This document shows positions 4,964-5,589 of a stretch of DNA of 5,589 bases, piece by piece (the stretch's first letter is position 1; each line of letters begins with the position of its first letter). The notes under the pieces were generated by a model. That model was given only the letters and a program-made list of their open reading frames with translations. It ran no database searches and was not told the DNA's origin. The stretch spans positions 1 to 5,589 of the forward strand of contig JAITVM010000171.1 of the NCBI GenBank assembly GCA_031285815.1, written 5' to 3'. Source of the stretch: Clostridiales bacterium (GTDB lineage Bacteria; Bacillota; Clostridia; Lachnospirales; JAITVM01). The position numbers and the translations under genes were made by a program.

Positions 4964-5589
4964 GTGGATTACTTTTCAAAACCAAAAAATAATTTAAACG
5001 CAAGCATAGAAGCTGCGCCTGACAAATCAATATCACACCGTGCCGTTATGTTTTCGGCCATAGCTGACGGGGTTTCAGAAATTAATAATTTTCTGGACGG
5101 GGAAGATTGTATCGCTACTATTAATTGCTTTAAAAGCCTCGGGATTAAAATTGAAAAAAACAGCAACAACGTTAAGGTCTTTGGTAAAGGCTTATATGGC
5201 TTATCTGCCCCAAAAAGCATTCTTGACGTTGGAAATAGCGGGACAACAATACGCCTTTTATCCGGGCTATTAGCCGCCCAAGAATTTTCTTCCTGTATAA
5301 CAGGCGACGATAGCATCAAAAAAAGGCCTATGGGGAGGGTAATAACCCCGTTAAGGCAAATGGGCGCAAAAATACAAGGTGAAAACGGGCAAAATTTTGC
5401 CCCCCTATATATAGAAAAATCCAAACTAAAAGGTATAACATACCATCAAGAAGTAGCAAGCGCACAAGTAAAATCAGCAATACTCCTTGCAAGCTTATAT
5501 GCAGAGGGTGAAACTAAAATTTATGAACCGCTAAAAAGCCGTGACCATACCGAGCTTATGCTAAACTTCCAAGGCGCAGATATTAGCAT
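4964..5589 (+). CDS. aroA: 3-phosphoshikimate 1-carboxyvinyltransferase (EPSP synthase), 3' end beyond window
   Basis: The first 208 codons are present and open to the right edge; a full protein is usually about 425-430 residues. The enzyme joins phosphoenolpyruvate to shikimate 3-phosphate in the shikimate pathway. Motifs in order: APDKSISHRA (18-27) with Lys21 and Arg26 for phosphate binding, LDGEDC (44-49), DVGNSGTTIRLLSG (88-101), GDDSIKKRPMGR (114-125), SAQVKSA (166-172) and SRDHTE (192-197). The SAQVK and RDHTE motifs and the overall likeness to Bacillus subtilis AroE (its EPSP synthase) point to the class II group. The loop where CP4-type enzymes carry alanine keeps Gly93, and APDKS replaces the commoner PGDKS. 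The start is GTG at 4964, 15 nt after tyrA; the frame between the tyrA stop and this codon has no other start. It is the third gene of the aromatic operon. No frameshift was seen. Confidence 0.93.
   Translation, partial: MDYFSKPKNNLNASIEAAPDKSISHRAVMFSAIADGVSEINNFLDGEDCIATINCFKSLGIKIEKNSNNVKVFGKGLYGLSAPKSILDVGNSGTTIRLLSGLLAAQEFSSCITGDDSIKKRPMGRVITPLRQMGAKIQGENGQNFAPLYIEKSKLKGITYHQEVASAQVKSAILLASLYAEGETKIYEPLKSRDHTELMLNFQGADIS

Noticed and set aside
4969..5424. Open frame of 151 codons on the minus strand
   Set aside because: It is antisense to aroA, whose motifs on plus are unmistakable; the frame has no family resemblance.

Overview
The window looks like a chromosomal segment of a low-GC Gram-positive bacterium, most plausibly a Clostridia-type Bacillota. 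The reasons are AT-rich spacers, strong AGGAGG-type Shine-Dalgarno sites, sigma-A-like promoters, an EF-G-like GTPase of the type I associate with clostridia, and a hisC-tyrA-aroA gene order matching the end of the Bacillus subtilis aromatic supraoperon. I cannot name a genus. I see no tRNA, rRNA, CRISPR array, insertion sequence, phage gene or attachment site.

Left part (1-2500), all on the minus strand. Positions 2386-299 hold a complete EF-G paralogue of the EF-G2 type. It has a good promoter (2475-2447), a strong ribosome binding site and an intrinsic terminator (221-259), so it looks like a single-gene transcript. Beyond the terminator, also on minus, is the first part of a TauE/SafE-family membrane permease (121-1). 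It runs off the left edge, has its own AGGAGG site and possibly its own -10 element.

Middle (about 2403-2778). This is an AT-rich control region between divergent transcripts. It carries the EF-G-like promoter on minus and a TTGACC-N17-TAAAAT promoter on plus. It also holds a GC-rich palindromic patch and, in the leader of the plus transcript, a perfect 7-bp inverted repeat with a 14-nt loop.

Right part (2779-5589), plus strand. This is a tight operon of hisC-like aminotransferase, tyrA (prephenate dehydrogenase with a C-terminal ACT domain) and aroA (EPSP synthase, cut by the right edge). Gaps between genes are 13 and 15 nt. AroA makes EPSP on the way to chorismate, TyrA converts prephenate to 4-hydroxyphenylpyruvate, and the HisC-type enzyme can transaminate that to tyrosine as well as serve histidine synthesis. 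The aroA start is GTG and the frame is open to the window end.

Overall this is mostly housekeeping DNA. The points most worth a second look are the non-canonical GTPase motifs of the EF-G paralogue and the inverted repeat in the hisC leader. I found no convincing evidence of an undescribed multi-gene system.
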